Source: SAR86 cluster bacterium AG-422-E19 (lineage in GTDB: Bacteria; Pseudomonadota; Gammaproteobacteria; Magnimaribacterales; AG-339-G14). Taken from it: a stretch of DNA of 44,287 nt. Of this stretch, positions 17,674 to 25,813 are shown piece after piece. Positions within the stretch are counted from its first letter, which is position 1; every line of letters begins with the position of its first letter. The position numbers and the translations under genes were made by a program. Below the pieces are notes generated by a model that worked only from the letters and a program-made list of their open reading frames with translations, was not told the origin of the DNA and ran no database searches. Location: NCBI GenBank assembly GCA_003213595.1, contig QCMR01000001.1:218015-262301 (forward strand), read 5' to 3'.

Positions 17674-18527
17674 AATTAAAGCTGTATCACGCTAAATGGT
17701 CTTTGTGCAGCCAAATGGTTCGTGTTGCCTTGGAAGAAAAAGGACTTTCTTATGAAAGCAATTTGATAAAACTTTGCGATCAATACCCAGAGGCAGAAAA
17801 CCTTTCTCCAGAATATCTTGCAATCAATCCAAAAGGCATTGTGCCTTCATTAGACTTGGATGGCGAAATAGTCACAGAAAGCACAAACATTATCAAAAAA
17901 TTAAATTCTATTTCTGGTGAAATCGACATGGATTTGTGGCCATCAGACGTAGATCAAGAGAAACTTAATACTTGGGTAGAAGATACCACTCTAACTGACG
18001 GCGTTCCTTTAGGGAAAACTTTAGGTACTGCAATACCGCCTTTCTCCATAATTCTTATAAATTTTATGGTGAAAAAATATTTATCTATTTTTCAAGCTAT
18101 TAAAGTCTTTTGGAAACATCCCTTGAGAGAAAGAGGACGTTTTTTCTTAGTCATGAAATTTTTCAATATTCAAAAGCCAGTTGCAGCCAGATGCTACAAA
18201 GTACTGGCAAAAAGCTTAATTGAAATTGAAAAAAATCTAGAAAATTCTGGTCCTTATTTTTTAGGAAAATTTTCGCATATCGACATAAACTTGATGTGTT
18301 GTTTTCATAGGTTAACGGACGTAAAGTTAGAAAAGATTTTAGAAATTGATGAGTTACCAAATATAAAAAAATATTGGGAGCTACTAAAGAGCAGAGAAAG
18401 TTACAAAAAAGGAATCTTAGATTTTTTTGGAGAAAAAGAAAATGGCGATATCGAAAGCGTCTTTGGAAAAAAAGACTCAATGCATTTAGCACCTCTCACT
18501 CAGATGATTAAAAATTATGAATCCTAA
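17670..18527 (+). CDS. Glutathione S-transferase-like protein
   Basis: A 285-aa cytosolic protein. The N-terminal thioredoxin-like domain reads KLYHAKWSLCSQMVRVALEE (2-21), then NPKGIVPSLDLDG with the cis-Pro (about 54-66) and the glutathione-binding TEST segment. The C-terminal helical domain contains GPYFLGKFSHIDI, matching the GST N-capping/hydrophobic staple region. Unusually, a hydrophobic basic segment of about 50 residues (about 115-165) sits between the domains, like the insert of ganglioside-induced (GDAP1-type) or other atypical GSTs. It overlaps the SGNH gene by ATGA and the next gene by 11 bases. Substrate unknown. Confidence 0.8.
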   Translation: MKLKLYHAKWSLCSQMVRVALEEKGLSYESNLIKLCDQYPEAENLSPEYLAINPKGIVPSLDLDGEIVTESTNIIKKLNSISGEIDMDLWPSDVDQEKLNTWVEDTTLTDGVPLGKTLGTAIPPFSIILINFMVKKYLSIFQAIKVFWKHPLRERGRFFLVMKFFNIQKPVAARCYKVLAKSLIEIEKNLENSGPYFLGKFSHIDINLMCCFHRLTDVKLEKILEIDELPNIKKYWELLKSRESYKKGILDFFGEKENGDIESVFGKKDSMHLAPLTQMIKNYES

Positions 18528-20037
18528 ATATTTAATTAGTATTTTTGTTGTAACCTTTTTCGCCTGTGGAGGCGGCGGTGGAGGTGGAAGCTATAGTCCA
18601 GCATCTTCATCTTCATCCTCATCATTATCAATTCTTTATGACCCTCCTACGTTCTGCGCACTAACAGAAACCGGAGGAGTTACAGACTTTGCCACAAGCT
18701 CAGACAACTGCGGTCAGACTCTAACAAGCTTCTATACGGAATTAATGAATCTCGGCATTAGTACAACAACTAATTTTGAGCAGAATAGTTTTAATAATAC
18801 GGAAGCTTTAAGACAAGTTTACCTAGACTCTTCTCTAGGTGAAACTGAAAACATTATGGTCGCACAAGGCCTTAGTTATGTCGCTGAATTAGTAGGAGCA
18901 TTTGATATTTATTTTTTTGGTGTTGGCGACAGTGTTTCTGCATACGAAAGCGATATCAAACCGAAATGGTGTACTGCTTTTGGTGATAGCGCCTGTGATG
19001 ATTCTTCTGGAACTCTTAAGCATGTCCGAGATCTTGTAAATAGTACCGATGCTTTAGCTAATACAGTTGGTTTTTACGCAGATCAGTCTGGTGCTCCTAA
19101 AAAAGCTTTTTCTATAGCGCAAGGTTTAAATGACAGAAGTGCACTAAACAAGATTTTGTACCATGAATATGTTCACATTTGGCAACATGCTGTAACTTTT
19201 GGCATGAGCACTCCAGAAAATGTTAGAAGAATGCCAGCGTGGTATTCCGAAGGGGTTGCTCAGTATGTCGCCCAGATTTATTGTATTGAAAGAGAAGTGT
19301 TCGGTTGCCTGTTTCGTTGGAACGATATTATGATCGGTAAGTGGACTCAAGCAAGTGATTATTACAATGCTGATGCAGCAAATCGGTTAACGGCCAGTTT
19401 GGCCAGTTTGCAAAATTCCGCCATGGCTGAATGGGCGGTTGCCTACATGGTTGAGAAGGCCGAGGCAAACGGCAAGTCCAATGGGGAACAATCAGCGATT
19501 ATTGATCTCACTTTGGAAGTTGTTGAAAAAGGCTGGGCTAAAGCATTTGAAGACAATATTGGAATGACGCAAGAACAGTTTTACACCGATTTTCATAATG
19601 CCATTGCTGAAAATGATCAGGCAGCTCGGGTTGCAGCTCTAAAAGATAAAAATTTTTCCACGCGAGTTTCATTTTCTTTTAATTTTTCAGTCTTGCAATT
19701 AACAGGAGCGTCAACTTCAAGCTCATCATATGGCGGAGGAACTCCTTCTGCGGGCAAACGAACAATTTATTTTTATGATAACGACACCAGCACCATACCT
19801 TCTTATCAAGGAAGTACTTGGCCATATGTTGTTTCTACTGGAGAGATATCCAAAGCAGCTGCGGTCACTGCAACTGTTGCTAAAAATGCAAATGGTAACT
19901 ACGTTTTGATAAATAACAAGCCAGTTTATCAGTATGCCTCCGACAACGATTCATCAAAACTTGGGGCTAAAGTTAACGATTGGAAGGCAATTAGCATTGA
20001 CGGAACAGCCATCCCTAGAGAAAGGGTAGGCCCATAG
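18517..20037 (+). CDS. Lipoprotein with HExxH (gluzincin-like) zinc protease signature
   Basis: A 506-aa exported lipoprotein: signal peptide with lipobox-like FFAC (Cys17), then a Gly/Ser linker (18-38). The middle has HEYVH (216-220) followed 25 residues later by AWYSEGVAQY (241-250), the HExxH...E arrangement of gluzincin metalloproteases, with Glu245 as probable third zinc ligand. The last ~95 residues (GKRTIYFYDNDTS..., NGNYVLINNKPVYQYASD, VNDWKAI) resemble the COG4315/PF03640 secreted lipoprotein repeat with its YTFDxD and NGKPLYxFxxD pattern. Protease activity is inferred. It overlaps the GST gene by 11 bases. Confidence 0.75.
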   Translation: MNPKYLISIFVVTFFACGGGGGGGSYSPASSSSSSSLSILYDPPTFCALTETGGVTDFATSSDNCGQTLTSFYTELMNLGISTTTNFEQNSFNNTEALRQVYLDSSLGETENIMVAQGLSYVAELVGAFDIYFFGVGDSVSAYESDIKPKWCTAFGDSACDDSSGTLKHVRDLVNSTDALANTVGFYADQSGAPKKAFSIAQGLNDRSALNKILYHEYVHIWQHAVTFGMSTPENVRRMPAWYSEGVAQYVAQIYCIEREVFGCLFRWNDIMIGKWTQASDYYNADAANRLTASLASLQNSAMAEWAVAYMVEKAEANGKSNGEQSAIIDLTLEVVEKGWAKAFEDNIGMTQEQFYTDFHNAIAENDQAARVAALKDKNFSTRVSFSFNFSVLQLTGASTSSSSYGGGTPSAGKRTIYFYDNDTSTIPSYQGSTWPYVVSTGEISKAAAVTATVAKNANGNYVLINNKPVYQYASDNDSSKLGAKVNDWKAISIDGTAIPRERVGP

Positions 20038-20047
20038 ACTTCAAACT

Positions 20048-20212
20048 TTAATAACTATTTAAAGGATGCTTGTCGTGGAATTTTCTTTTTTTGTGTCTCA
20101 ACCTAACAAGATGGGCATATAAATTATCGCTTCTTTGCGAGAGCGTTTTTTTCAAACGAGCCCTTCTTTGTCTTGCATGGATTGATCGGCCTAACCGTTC
20201 ATTTCTATCCAT
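20048..20212 (-). CDS. Possible small, very basic protein (54 aa)
   Basis: A reading frame from ATG (20212-20210) to TAA encodes 54 aa with about 19 Arg/Lys and 5-6 His, including RQRRARLKK and RLRHKKRKF. It fills the gap between the convergent lipoprotein gene and the divergent 103-aa gene. Composition suggests RNA or DNA binding. No clear Shine-Dalgarno is visible, and a candidate terminator for the opposite strand lies inside it, so it may be chance. Confidence 0.4.
   Translation of the reverse strand: MDRNERLGRSIHARQRRARLKKTLSQRSDNLYAHLVRLRHKKRKFHDKHPLNSY
20128..20152 (+). terminator. Weak candidate intrinsic terminator
   Basis: CGCTTC (20128-20133) can pair with GAGAGCG (20139-20145) with one bulged base, followed by seven T residues (20146-20152). 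It lies about 90 bases after the lipoprotein stop codon. The stem is short and imperfect. Confidence 0.35.
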
Positions 20213-20286
20213 AAAATTAAGGTTAGCTATTCTTGACTGACATGGCTACTAATTTAAAATTATTAAAAACAAATTTGTGATAATTA

Positions 20287-20598
20287 ATGTTTATTAAAAA
20301 AATCATCTTTCCAGCTGCTCTTATATTTAGTTCTTTTTTGTATGTAGCTGAAGAAAAAACTCCTAAACCAGCCAAAATTGAAACAATACAATTCAAAGAT
20401 TTAACGGAGTTCGATGCATGCTTTCTTATCTACAGGTCCCCAATCAGTTTTAATTTGAAGGATATGTTGAGAGACTATATGAAGTTTAGAGAATTCACCT
20501 GTACAAAATATGACGAAATCTTAAAGCGCGCCACAATCGTTAAAGGTTTTTTTCCAAAAAAATCTAAGGCTTACGAATTAAATAAAAAAAAGAAATAA
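20287..20598 (+). CDS. Small exported protein of unknown function
   Basis: A 103-aa protein that I do not recognise. A hydrophobic N-terminus (about 3-21, KKIIFPAALIFSSFLYVA) fits a signal peptide with cleavage after the VA at 20-21. The mature part is basic with two Cys (in DACFL and FTCTK), which could form a periplasmic disulfide, and ends in a Lys-rich tail. No Shine-Dalgarno is obvious. It lies 35 bases before the amine oxidase gene on the same strand, but that gap holds a -10-like element, so co-transcription is uncertain. Confidence 0.6.
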   Translation: MFIKKIIFPAALIFSSFLYVAEEKTPKPAKIETIQFKDLTEFDACFLIYRSPISFNLKDMLRDYMKFREFTCTKYDEILKRATIVKGFFPKKSKAYELNKKKK

Positions 20599-20620
20599 TT
20601 TTTAAGCATATTTAATCTTA

Positions 20621-20626
20621 TATACT
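20621..20626 (+). promoter_or_regulatory. Candidate -10 element placing a leaderless start at the amine oxidase gene
   Basis: TATACT lies 7 bases before the ATG at 20634, so a transcript starting at the usual distance would begin at or next to the initiation codon. No Shine-Dalgarno precedes that ATG, which agrees with a leaderless mRNA. No convincing -35 was found. Confidence 0.3.
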
Positions 20627-20633
20627 TTTACGC

Positions 20634-22535
20634 ATGAGTGAAAATAACCATCACCCTTTAAATATTCTCAGCGCTTCTGAAATAAGCGATGCAGTCTCTG
20701 TTCTTAAAAAATCTAACAAAGATCATGAAAATTCTTCTTTTAGTTATATTTCCTTAAGCGAACCAGATAAAAAGTTGATCAAAGAAAACTCTAATTTAGA
20801 AAGAATCGTAAAAATAGTTGGAGTTGACAAAAAATCCATTGGTTTTGAAGCAGAAATAAATATTTCAAAAAAAGAACTTTTAACAGAAGAAAAAATTTCC
20901 AATAAAGCAGGGCCGACTTATACCTTAGCTGAGATCTTTGGAGCCATTGAGCTAACTATGGGAGATGAAAATTATCGAAAGGCTCTAGAAAAAAGAGGTA
21001 TAAAAGATTTGAGTCTTATTCAAATAGATCCATGGCCTGGCGGAGGTTTTGTTAATAAGAATATTAAAAATGGTAATAGGGCTTTAAGAGCAATCTCTTT
21101 TCTAAAAGATAGTGATAAGGACAATGCTTACGCTAGACCCATTCAAGGCTTAATTGCTCATGTTGACCTAACAGAAAAAAAAGTCGTCGAAATTGAAGAT
21201 CATGGTGTAGTGAAAGTTCCAGAAGCTTCCGCTAGATATGATAAAGACGGTCAAGAGACACTCAGAGAAAACCCAAAAGAAATCGCCATCACTCAACCTG
21301 AAGGTGTAGGATTTTCAGTACAAGATAACTTAATTTCTTGGGAAGGCTGGAAACTAAGAGCTTCCATTGATCCTATTGAGGGCTTAGCTTTACATCAAGT
21401 CTCATTAAATGAAAGGCCAATTTTTTACCGAGCAGGTTTGTCAGACATGGTAGTGCCTTATGGTTCATCTGATCCAATGCATTGGTGGAAAGCAGTTCAC
21501 GATGGCACCGAATATGGATTTGGTACCATGACAAATTCCTTAACTTTAGGATGCGATTGTCTAGGTGAGATATATTATTTAGACGCTCACAAGCTAGCTT
21601 TTGATGGTTCTGTCGAAACCATTGAAAATGCAATTTGTATCCATGAAGAAGATTACGGAGTGCAATGGAAACATAATGATGCCACCCAAATGGGGTACAA
21701 CGAAGTAAGGCGATCGCGTCGTCTTGTAGTGAGTTCTTTTGCTACCATTGGCAACTACGATTACGGTATTTTTTGGTACTTGTATTTGGATGGCACAATT
21801 CAATTAGAGATAAAGCTTACTGGTGTAGTAGGCATAAGCGCGTATCACGAAGATATCCATAAATCAGGACAAGATTTCAAAATTTCTCCAGAATTAGCAT
21901 CACCAATTCACCAGCATCTATTTAATGTAAGAATTGATTGGGATTTGGATGATGGTGAGAATCAGTTATTTGAAACAAACGTTGAGCCCTTGCCAATAAA
22001 TAATGCGAATCCAGAAGGAACTCAATTTCAAGCTGTTTCGTCGCATCTAAAAAAAGAGAGCGAGGCGCAAAGGAACATTGCTCCAGAAAAAAGCCGTACA
22101 TGGAAAGTTGTGAACCCCAATAAGCTAAATAAAGTTGGTTCACCAACAGCTTATAAAATTCTTTATGGCAATACACCAACCCTCTTATCCAATCCTAATT
22201 CTCCACCGGGAAAAAGAGCTGCATTTGCGAAATACAATATCTGGGCAACTCCGTTCCAAAACGAAGAGAGATGCGGAGGCGGCAGACATACGGTGATGCA
22301 TTCTGGAGAGGGAGGATTAGAAGAGATTACTTCACAAGACAGAAATATAAGTGAATGCGACTTGGTGACATGGCTTACTTTTGGGGTAACCCATTTACCC
22401 AGGCCGGAAGACTGGCCGGTAATGCCTGTAGAATATTGCGGATTTCATCTAATACCAGTTGGTTTTTTTGATCAAAATCCAACGATTAATCTTCCTCCAA
22501 GCTGCTCATCTAAGTCAAAAAGCAATAAGCAATAA
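20634..22535 (+). CDS. Copper-containing primary-amine oxidase (TPQ enzyme)
   Basis: Oxidatively deaminates primary amines to aldehyde, NH3 and H2O2. The 633-aa length fits bacterial copper amine oxidases. The topaquinone precursor is Tyr375 in TIGNYDYG. Copper ligands are H426 and H428 (PIHQHLF) and H605 (GFHLIP), and the catalytic base is probably Asp290 in HDGTEYG. The family stretches GCDCLGEIYYLDAH, AICIHEEDYGVQWKH and THLPRPEDWPVMPVE are nearly textbook. No signal peptide is present, so the enzyme appears cytoplasmic, unlike periplasmic E. coli TynA. It is followed 8 bases later by the alkylsulfatase-like gene. Confidence 0.95.
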   Translation: MSENNHHPLNILSASEISDAVSVLKKSNKDHENSSFSYISLSEPDKKLIKENSNLERIVKIVGVDKKSIGFEAEINISKKELLTEEKISNKAGPTYTLAEIFGAIELTMGDENYRKALEKRGIKDLSLIQIDPWPGGGFVNKNIKNGNRALRAISFLKDSDKDNAYARPIQGLIAHVDLTEKKVVEIEDHGVVKVPEASARYDKDGQETLRENPKEIAITQPEGVGFSVQDNLISWEGWKLRASIDPIEGLALHQVSLNERPIFYRAGLSDMVVPYGSSDPMHWWKAVHDGTEYGFGTMTNSLTLGCDCLGEIYYLDAHKLAFDGSVETIENAICIHEEDYGVQWKHNDATQMGYNEVRRSRRLVVSSFATIGNYDYGIFWYLYLDGTIQLEIKLTGVVGISAYHEDIHKSGQDFKISPELASPIHQHLFNVRIDWDLDDGENQLFETNVEPLPINNANPEGTQFQAVSSHLKKESEAQRNIAPEKSRTWKVVNPNKLNKVGSPTAYKILYGNTPTLLSNPNSPPGKRAAFAKYNIWATPFQNEERCGGGRHTVMHSGEGGLEEITSQDRNISECDLVTWLTFGVTHLPRPEDWPVMPVEYCGFHLIPVGFFDQNPTINLPPSCSSKSKSNKQ

Positions 22536-22543
22536 GGGTTTTC

Positions 22544-24262
22544 ATGAGCGTAGAAGATTCTTTCAAGCCAGGAGTTACACAAACAGGCCCAAAGGGTCAA
22601 TTGGCGCATCCTACAACCCTGGAACATAGCAAACGTTTAGAAAAAAAGCTTTATAAAGTTGGCAATAATGCCTGGTCTTTAATTGGCAATGGTCTTTCCA
22701 ACCAATCTTTTGTAGAAGGACCTGAAGGTTTAATTTGTATTGACACCGGAGAAAGTAATCAGGAGATGGCTGCAGCCTTGAAGGAGGTAAGAAAAGAAAC
22801 CCAAGCTCCAGTTGTTGCATGCATTTACACACATTTTCACTATGTTGGCGGTACTCAAACACTTGTCGATGAAAATAAAGATTTATCAATTTGGGGACAT
22901 GATGGTATTCAAGCTAACTTAGACAGATTTGGTGGAGAGGTTGCACCCAGAGTAACGAGAGGGTTGGCTCACCAGTTCGCGACTTCCATGCCCCAAGAAG
23001 GACCTGACGGCATTGTTAATTTAGGGCTGGGAAATTTTTTTCGAAATCCAGAACATGCTCCTTTCACCAACGGCTATATTCCACCGAAACATACATTCAT
23101 TGAGCCAACAAAAGCAAAAATAGCTGGTTTAAAAGTAGAATTTTTTCCAGCCCCATCCGATGCGACCGATTCCATAACAATTTGGTTCCCTGATTTAAAG
23201 CTAGCCATAAACAATCTTCTGTGGCCGGTTTTATTCAACGTTTTTGCTATTAGAGGAGAAGAATATCGAGATCCTAGAATTATGATGAAAGGCTTGGATC
23301 AACTAGCTGAACTTGAAGCAGAAAATTTAATTGGCGCTCACGGTCCGCCATTTTCTGGCCAAGAAGAAATAAAAAAAATAATTATAAATTATCGAGATAC
23401 TTTGCAATTTTTGTGGGACCAAACGGTGAGATGTGCCAACAAAGGGCTTACTCTAAATGAGGCCATTAGTACAATCAAACTACCGAGCCATTTTCAAGAG
23501 CATTACACTACTCAACAGTTATATGGTGTCGTAGAGCATCATGTCAGACAAATTTATTCTGGTCTTTTTGGATGGTTTGATGAGGACGAGGCAAATCTTT
23601 TTCCAGTGCCCTCTCCAGAAAGGTCTTTACGCCTAATAGAAGGCTTTGGTGGAATTGAAAAGGTGAGGGCAATTATTGATTCCTCTCTAGAAGAAGAGGA
23701 TTTTCGTTGGGCGATAGAACTTTCCTCTTGGCTGGTGCGTTCAAATTTAAATGCTCAAGGAATTGCAGATGCAGGAGAACTCGAAGATCGAAAACGTTTA
23801 GCTGCTGCTCTAAGAGGAGTAGCTTATACAACCTCAGCTGCAAATATAAGGAACTGGTGTATTACTCGGGCTCTTGAGTTGGATGAGTCTCTAAATTTAA
23901 GTCGTTTCAGGAAACATCGTTTCAATAAAAGGGAACTGTCCAGGCGTACCCCTATTGATTCATTAAAGCTATTAAGGGTTCTATTGATTCCTGAAAACGC
24001 AGATGCTTATACGGAAACATTACAATTTAATTTTTCTGATGATGAAAAAATTTTTTATTCTATTAGAAACTCTGTAGCAGTTATTGATAAAAAATCTGAA
24101 AGAAGTCTTTCTATGACTTTATCTTCCGATACTTGGTATGATCTTTTGAGTATGAAAAAAACTCTTTCAGAAGCTGAAGAAGAAGCTTTGGTGGAAATGA
24201 ATAATTCTAAGGAGATAAGAAAATTCTTTTCTTGTTTTGACCTTGAATCTTTAAATAGCTGA
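22544..24262 (+). CDS. Metallo-beta-lactamase-fold, alkylsulfatase-like protein with altered metal site
   Basis: A 572-aa protein with the BDS1/SdsA-type layout: an MBL domain (about 35-290), an alkylsulfatase-type helical dimerisation domain (about 320-440, VVEHHVRQIYSGLFGWFDEDEANLFP and ELSSWLVRSN) and an SCP2-like C-terminal domain (about 460-570). The MBL metal motif is degenerate: residues 96-104 read THFHYVGGT instead of THxHxDHxGG, so the Asp-His pair is missing, and the GTE/AEN glutamates are replaced by PSDATD and INN. His97, His99 and His266 (GAHGPP) remain. Activity as a sulfatase is doubtful; a different hydrolase or a non-catalytic role is possible. Probably co-transcribed with the amine oxidase. 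Confidence 0.85.
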   Translation: MSVEDSFKPGVTQTGPKGQLAHPTTLEHSKRLEKKLYKVGNNAWSLIGNGLSNQSFVEGPEGLICIDTGESNQEMAAALKEVRKETQAPVVACIYTHFHYVGGTQTLVDENKDLSIWGHDGIQANLDRFGGEVAPRVTRGLAHQFATSMPQEGPDGIVNLGLGNFFRNPEHAPFTNGYIPPKHTFIEPTKAKIAGLKVEFFPAPSDATDSITIWFPDLKLAINNLLWPVLFNVFAIRGEEYRDPRIMMKGLDQLAELEAENLIGAHGPPFSGQEEIKKIIINYRDTLQFLWDQTVRCANKGLTLNEAISTIKLPSHFQEHYTTQQLYGVVEHHVRQIYSGLFGWFDEDEANLFPVPSPERSLRLIEGFGGIEKVRAIIDSSLEEEDFRWAIELSSWLVRSNLNAQGIADAGELEDRKRLAAALRGVAYTTSAANIRNWCITRALELDESLNLSRFRKHRFNKRELSRRTPIDSLKLLRVLLIPENADAYTETLQFNFSDDEKIFYSIRNSVAVIDKKSERSLSMTLSSDTWYDLLSMKKTLSEAEEEALVEMNNSKEIRKFFSCFDLESLNS

Positions 24263-24271
24263 TAGTATTTT

Positions 24272-24451
24272 GTGAAGAGAATAAATCCTGACACAGGCAA
24301 GCCTTTTGAAATTGGTGACCCTAGACCTAAGTCTGATATTCAAGATGGAAAGGTCTTTGGAGGATATTACACTTCTCTTTATAAAGAACGTCCTCAATCT
24401 GGAGAATACTTTGAAGAATTTTGGGTATTGGAAAGTTCTTTAAATTCTTAG
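24272..24451 (+). CDS. Small hypothetical protein (59 aa, GTG start)
   Basis: A frame from GTG at 24272 to TAG encodes 59 aa beginning KRINPDTGKPFEIGD and ending YFEEFWVLESSLNS. The composition looks protein-like (balanced, aromatic-rich, GGYYTSLYK). RINP-x-TG-x-PF-x-x-GD openings occur, from memory and unverified, in short environmental and phage proteins. It starts 9 bases after the MBL gene and ends with a 4-base convergent overlap with the reductase gene. No Shine-Dalgarno is seen, so coupling to the upstream gene is likely if it is translated. Confidence 0.5.
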   Translation: MKRINPDTGKPFEIGDPRPKSDIQDGKVFGGYYTSLYKERPQSGEYFEEFWVLESSLNS

Positions 24452-25491
24452 TCTTCTATCAAGCCAAATTCTTTGGCGCTCTCAGCAGCAGACTTTACAG
24501 CTTCTTTGGCTGATCTCGGATTCCAGCCTAATAAATTTCTTGCCTGTGATGAATCCATACTTCTTTCTTTGCCTAAGCCTTCAGCGATCATTTTCAAAGC
24601 AGGCAAGAAAAGAGCTAGAAACTTTATAAGCCAATTAGGCGCTATTCTTTTTGGAATCTTAGAAGCAGATTCTGGAAAAAGTTCTGAGAGATACTCATTT
24701 TGATCTTTCATAAACATGTTTTCTGCTGAGCAAACAAATCTTTTACCCGCTGCCTCTGGTTTGGTCATCGCCAATAATTCAAGTGAAGCAACATCTCTTA
24801 CATCGACAACACCCATATCCCAATTTGGAACAATTGGATATTTACCATTCATCATATCTAAAATTGCTCCTACACTAACGCCAAAATCTTCCTCTAAAAT
24901 TGGGCCAAAAACCATTGCTGGTAAAACTGTTGAGAGCTCCATTCCAGAGGTATCATGCTTCATGAAATCCCAGGCGGCTTGTTCAGCCAAAGTTTTTGAT
25001 TTTGCATATACATTAGTTGTTTTACTTTTTGGATCTGTCCAATCTTCTTCGTTAAAAGTACCTTGTTTATCGGTACCGTACATAATTGCAGCTACAGAAG
25101 AGGTAATAACGACTCTTTTTACGCCAGCTTTTGCAGCAGCTTTTAAAACTCGTAGCGTTCCTTCTACTGCAGGCTTAACCATTTCATCTTCATTCTTCGG
25201 TAATTGCATAGCAATTGGCGATGCTACGTGAAGAACATAATCGCATCCTGCCATGGCGTCATCCCAGCCTTCATCAGAAGATAAATTAGTGACTTGCCAA
25301 TCAACCGAAAGATCTGATTTACCTTCATATTTTTCCAAGGCATTTAAAAGCGTTTGATTGAGTTTATTAGTCCTGGATAAGTCTCTTACCGTTGCCTTGA
25401 CATGATAACCTGCTGCGGCAAGCTGAATAATACAATGCGAAGCAATAAATCCTGATCCACCTGTTACTAAAACTGTTTCTTTATTTTCCAT
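24448..25491 (-). CDS. NAD(P)-dependent epimerase/reductase, dihydroflavonol-4-reductase type
   Basis: A 347-aa extended short-chain dehydrogenase. The coenzyme loop TGGSGFIASH is at 10-19, basic residues at the end of the next strand (ATVRDLSR, 33-40) suggest NADP(H), and the catalytic Ser131/132, Tyr162 and Lys166 (VYAKSK) are in place. Members reduce aldehydes or ketones on varied substrates, so the reaction here is unknown. It is a single-gene unit: convergent at its 3' end with the 59-aa ORF and divergent from the DUF4212-symporter operon. Confidence 0.88.
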   Translation of the reverse strand: MENKETVLVTGGSGFIASHCIIQLAAAGYHVKATVRDLSRTNKLNQTLLNALEKYEGKSDLSVDWQVTNLSSDEGWDDAMAGCDYVLHVASPIAMQLPKNEDEMVKPAVEGTLRVLKAAAKAGVKRVVITSSVAAIMYGTDKQGTFNEEDWTDPKSKTTNVYAKSKTLAEQAAWDFMKHDTSGMELSTVLPAMVFGPILEEDFGVSVGAILDMMNGKYPIVPNWDMGVVDVRDVASLELLAMTKPEAAGKRFVCSAENMFMKDQNEYLSELFPESASKIPKRIAPNWLIKFLALFLPALKMIAEGLGKERSMDSSQARNLLGWNPRSAKEAVKSAAESAKEFGLIED

Positions 25492-25555
25492 AATTCATGT
25501 TTGGTAAAGTTTATCTAATTCATCTTATAATAATTTTTTTAAAACTAACAAAATA

Positions 25556-25813
25556 ATGTCACCACAAGATTACTGGAAGGCAAATTTAAAACTTCTCGCA
25601 GCTCTTCTCTTTATTTGGTTTGTTATCTCTTTTGGTTTCGGCATCATTCTTTCGGATTTTCTAGACCAATTTTCTCTAGGAGGCTTTAAGTTAGGATTTT
25701 GGTTTGCTCAACAAGGTAGCATTTATGGCTTTGTTATCCTCATCTTTGTTTATGTTTTTGCCATGCATCGCTTAGAAAAGAAAATGAAAAACCAAGAAGA
25801 GGACAATGAGTAG
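25556..25813 (+). CDS. DUF4212 small subunit of a sodium:solute symporter
   Basis: An 85-aa protein with two membrane helices (about 12-32 and 46-68) and an acidic/basic tail. The start YWKANLKLL, the FWFAQQGSIYGFV segment before helix 2 and YVFAMHRLEKK at its end match DUF4212. Such genes regularly precede VC_2705-type sodium:solute symporters, as here, where the two overlap by 8 bases. It is thought to be an accessory subunit. The upstream region lacks a clear Shine-Dalgarno. Confidence 0.9.
   Translation: MSPQDYWKANLKLLAALLFIWFVISFGFGIILSDFLDQFSLGGFKLGFWFAQQGSIYGFVILIFVYVFAMHRLEKKMKNQEEDNE

Noticed and set aside
18588-18633. Run of Ser and Gly codons in the lipoprotein as a possible repeat or slippage tract
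   Set aside because: A normal flexible linker after a lipidated cysteine; codons are mixed and the frame is intact.
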